DNA of 33,502 bases from Christensenella sp. UBA5327 (lineage in GTDB: Bacteria; Bacillota; Clostridia; Christensenellales; Aristaeellaceae), in assembly GCA_002411105.1 (NCBI GenBank), contig DHQX01000024.1, positions 1 to 33,502 on the forward strand, given 5' to 3'. This document shows positions 32,896-33,502 of this stretch, in pieces (the stretch's first letter is position 1; the number at the start of each line of letters is the position of its first letter). The notes under the pieces are model-generated. The model saw only the letters and a list, made by a program, of their open reading frames with translations, searched no databases and was not told where the DNA came from. A program made the translations under genes and the position numbers.

Positions 32896-33502
32896 CTAAA
32901 TCAAATCGCTGGCAGCTTTTCGCAATGCCAAGAGATTCTCAACCGACACATTAGGGAGAAGAGCTTCATGACTGGGAGAAACAATCCAACCATCTCCCCA
33001 TAGTTCTGCTATCCGAAAGACTTCTTCGCGTATTTCTGCAGATGTGCCAAATGGCAGTAACCTTTGAGTATCAATTCCTCCAACGAATAGCAGATCTTTT
33101 TTATATTGCGCAAGGTTATCAGCATCCATGCCTTGTGCCAGTGATTGCAATGGATGCAATGCAGAAATTCCTGCGTCAATTAGATCTGGAATAATTCTTG
33201 AAATTGATCCACAACTATGTAACATCACAGGCTTTTGATACTTATGTGCTATTGCAATAAGCTTAACGTAATAAGGAAGGATAAATTTCCTGAAGCATTC
33301 AGGGCTAATAATCATGTCAAGTTGTGTTCCAAAATCATTTCCCATAAAAATGCAATCTATGCTATCTGAATATCTTGATAGAATATTTTCATTGATCCTC
33401 ACAAACAAATCGACTACCTTATTGGTCTGCCCCCAGTCTTTGTACCCACCAGTGAGTTAGTAAAGACCGTTTCCTGGCACCCGCAATCCTTCATAGGCTT
33501 GG
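32896..33502 (-). pseudogene. UroD-superfamily gene, interrupted by a stop and cut by the window edge
   Basis: The open part (32896-33456) encodes the C-terminal half of a UroD-fold protein: FMGNDFGTQLDMIISPE, VMLHSCGSISR (HxCG motif), LHPLQSLAQGMDA, FVGGIDTQRLLPFG and SPSHEALLPNVS. No second zinc Cys like that of the downstream methyltransferase is visible. An in-frame TAA lies at 33457-33459, yet the frame stays coding-like beyond it to the edge (AYEGLRVPGNGLY before the stop, LTGGYKDWGQTNK after). This fits a nonsense mutation or sequence error rather than a natural start; a TTG at 33406-33408 could start a half-length protein but would lack half the barrel. It is AT-rich like its neighbour, whose ATG lies 33 bases downstream, so the two form one operon. 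Confidence 0.65.

Noticed and set aside
1..33502. CRISPR arrays, tRNA or rRNA genes, insertion sequences, phage attachment sites
   Set aside because: I found no regularly spaced repeats, no tRNA-like cloverleaf sequences, no transposase and no integrase on either strand.

Overview
This 33.5 kb stretch looks like the chromosome of an anaerobic, Gram-positive-type bacterium (Clostridia-like Firmicute, inferred). The signs are AGGAGG-type ribosome sites, several near-consensus sigma-A promoters (TTGACA, 17 bases, TATAAT), a lipobox solute-binding protein with a Thr/Glu/Ala/Pro linker, CUT1 sugar transporters without their own ATPase, and a corrinoid methyltransferase cluster of the kind found in acetogens and relatives. 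Most of the window is GC-rich. Two blocks, 23485-27676 and 31500-33502, are clearly more AT-rich.

Layout. 74-4343 (minus): a membrane-anchored MutS-like ATPase, then leuS, each with its own promoter, ending in a strong terminator. 4371-8318 (plus): an aldo/keto reductase and a PNPOx-like flavoprotein, then a secreted PIG-L deacetylase coupled to galE. 8329-8512: two inverted copies of one 59-base hairpin element, one behind galE and one behind xylA. 8540-11499 (minus): xylB-xylA. 11564-13497 (plus): a secreted FMN/FAD reductase with atypical catalytic residues. 13839-21151 (plus): a maltodextrin operon (lipoprotein binding protein, two permeases, secreted alpha-amylase, 4-alpha-glucanotransferase). 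21160-21376 (minus): remnant of an ECF sigma factor gene. 21449-23451 (plus): a GH3 NagZ-type N-acetylglucosaminidase.

23485-27741 (minus): an AT-rich operon with a second sugar-type ABC importer (binding protein, two permeases) and a Gfo/Idh/MocA oxidoreductase. 27784-31531 (minus): a four-gene corrinoid operon: B12-binding protein, UroD-fold methyltransferase with a His-x-Cys...Cys zinc site, Cys-rich DUF2284 protein, and a short [2Fe-2S]/ASKHA corrinoid activator. 31639-33502 (minus): two more UroD-fold genes in AT-rich DNA; the outer one has an in-frame stop and runs off the window.

How it fits together. The left two thirds is saccharolytic: xylose, starch/maltodextrin, galactose and amino sugars. 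The right third is the most unusual part. A complete-looking methyl-transfer module sits directly upstream of a sugar importer and a sugar dehydrogenase-type enzyme on the same strand, with no visible terminator between them. This raises the possibility, inferred only, of uptake and corrinoid-dependent demethylation of a methylated carbohydrate or similar compound.
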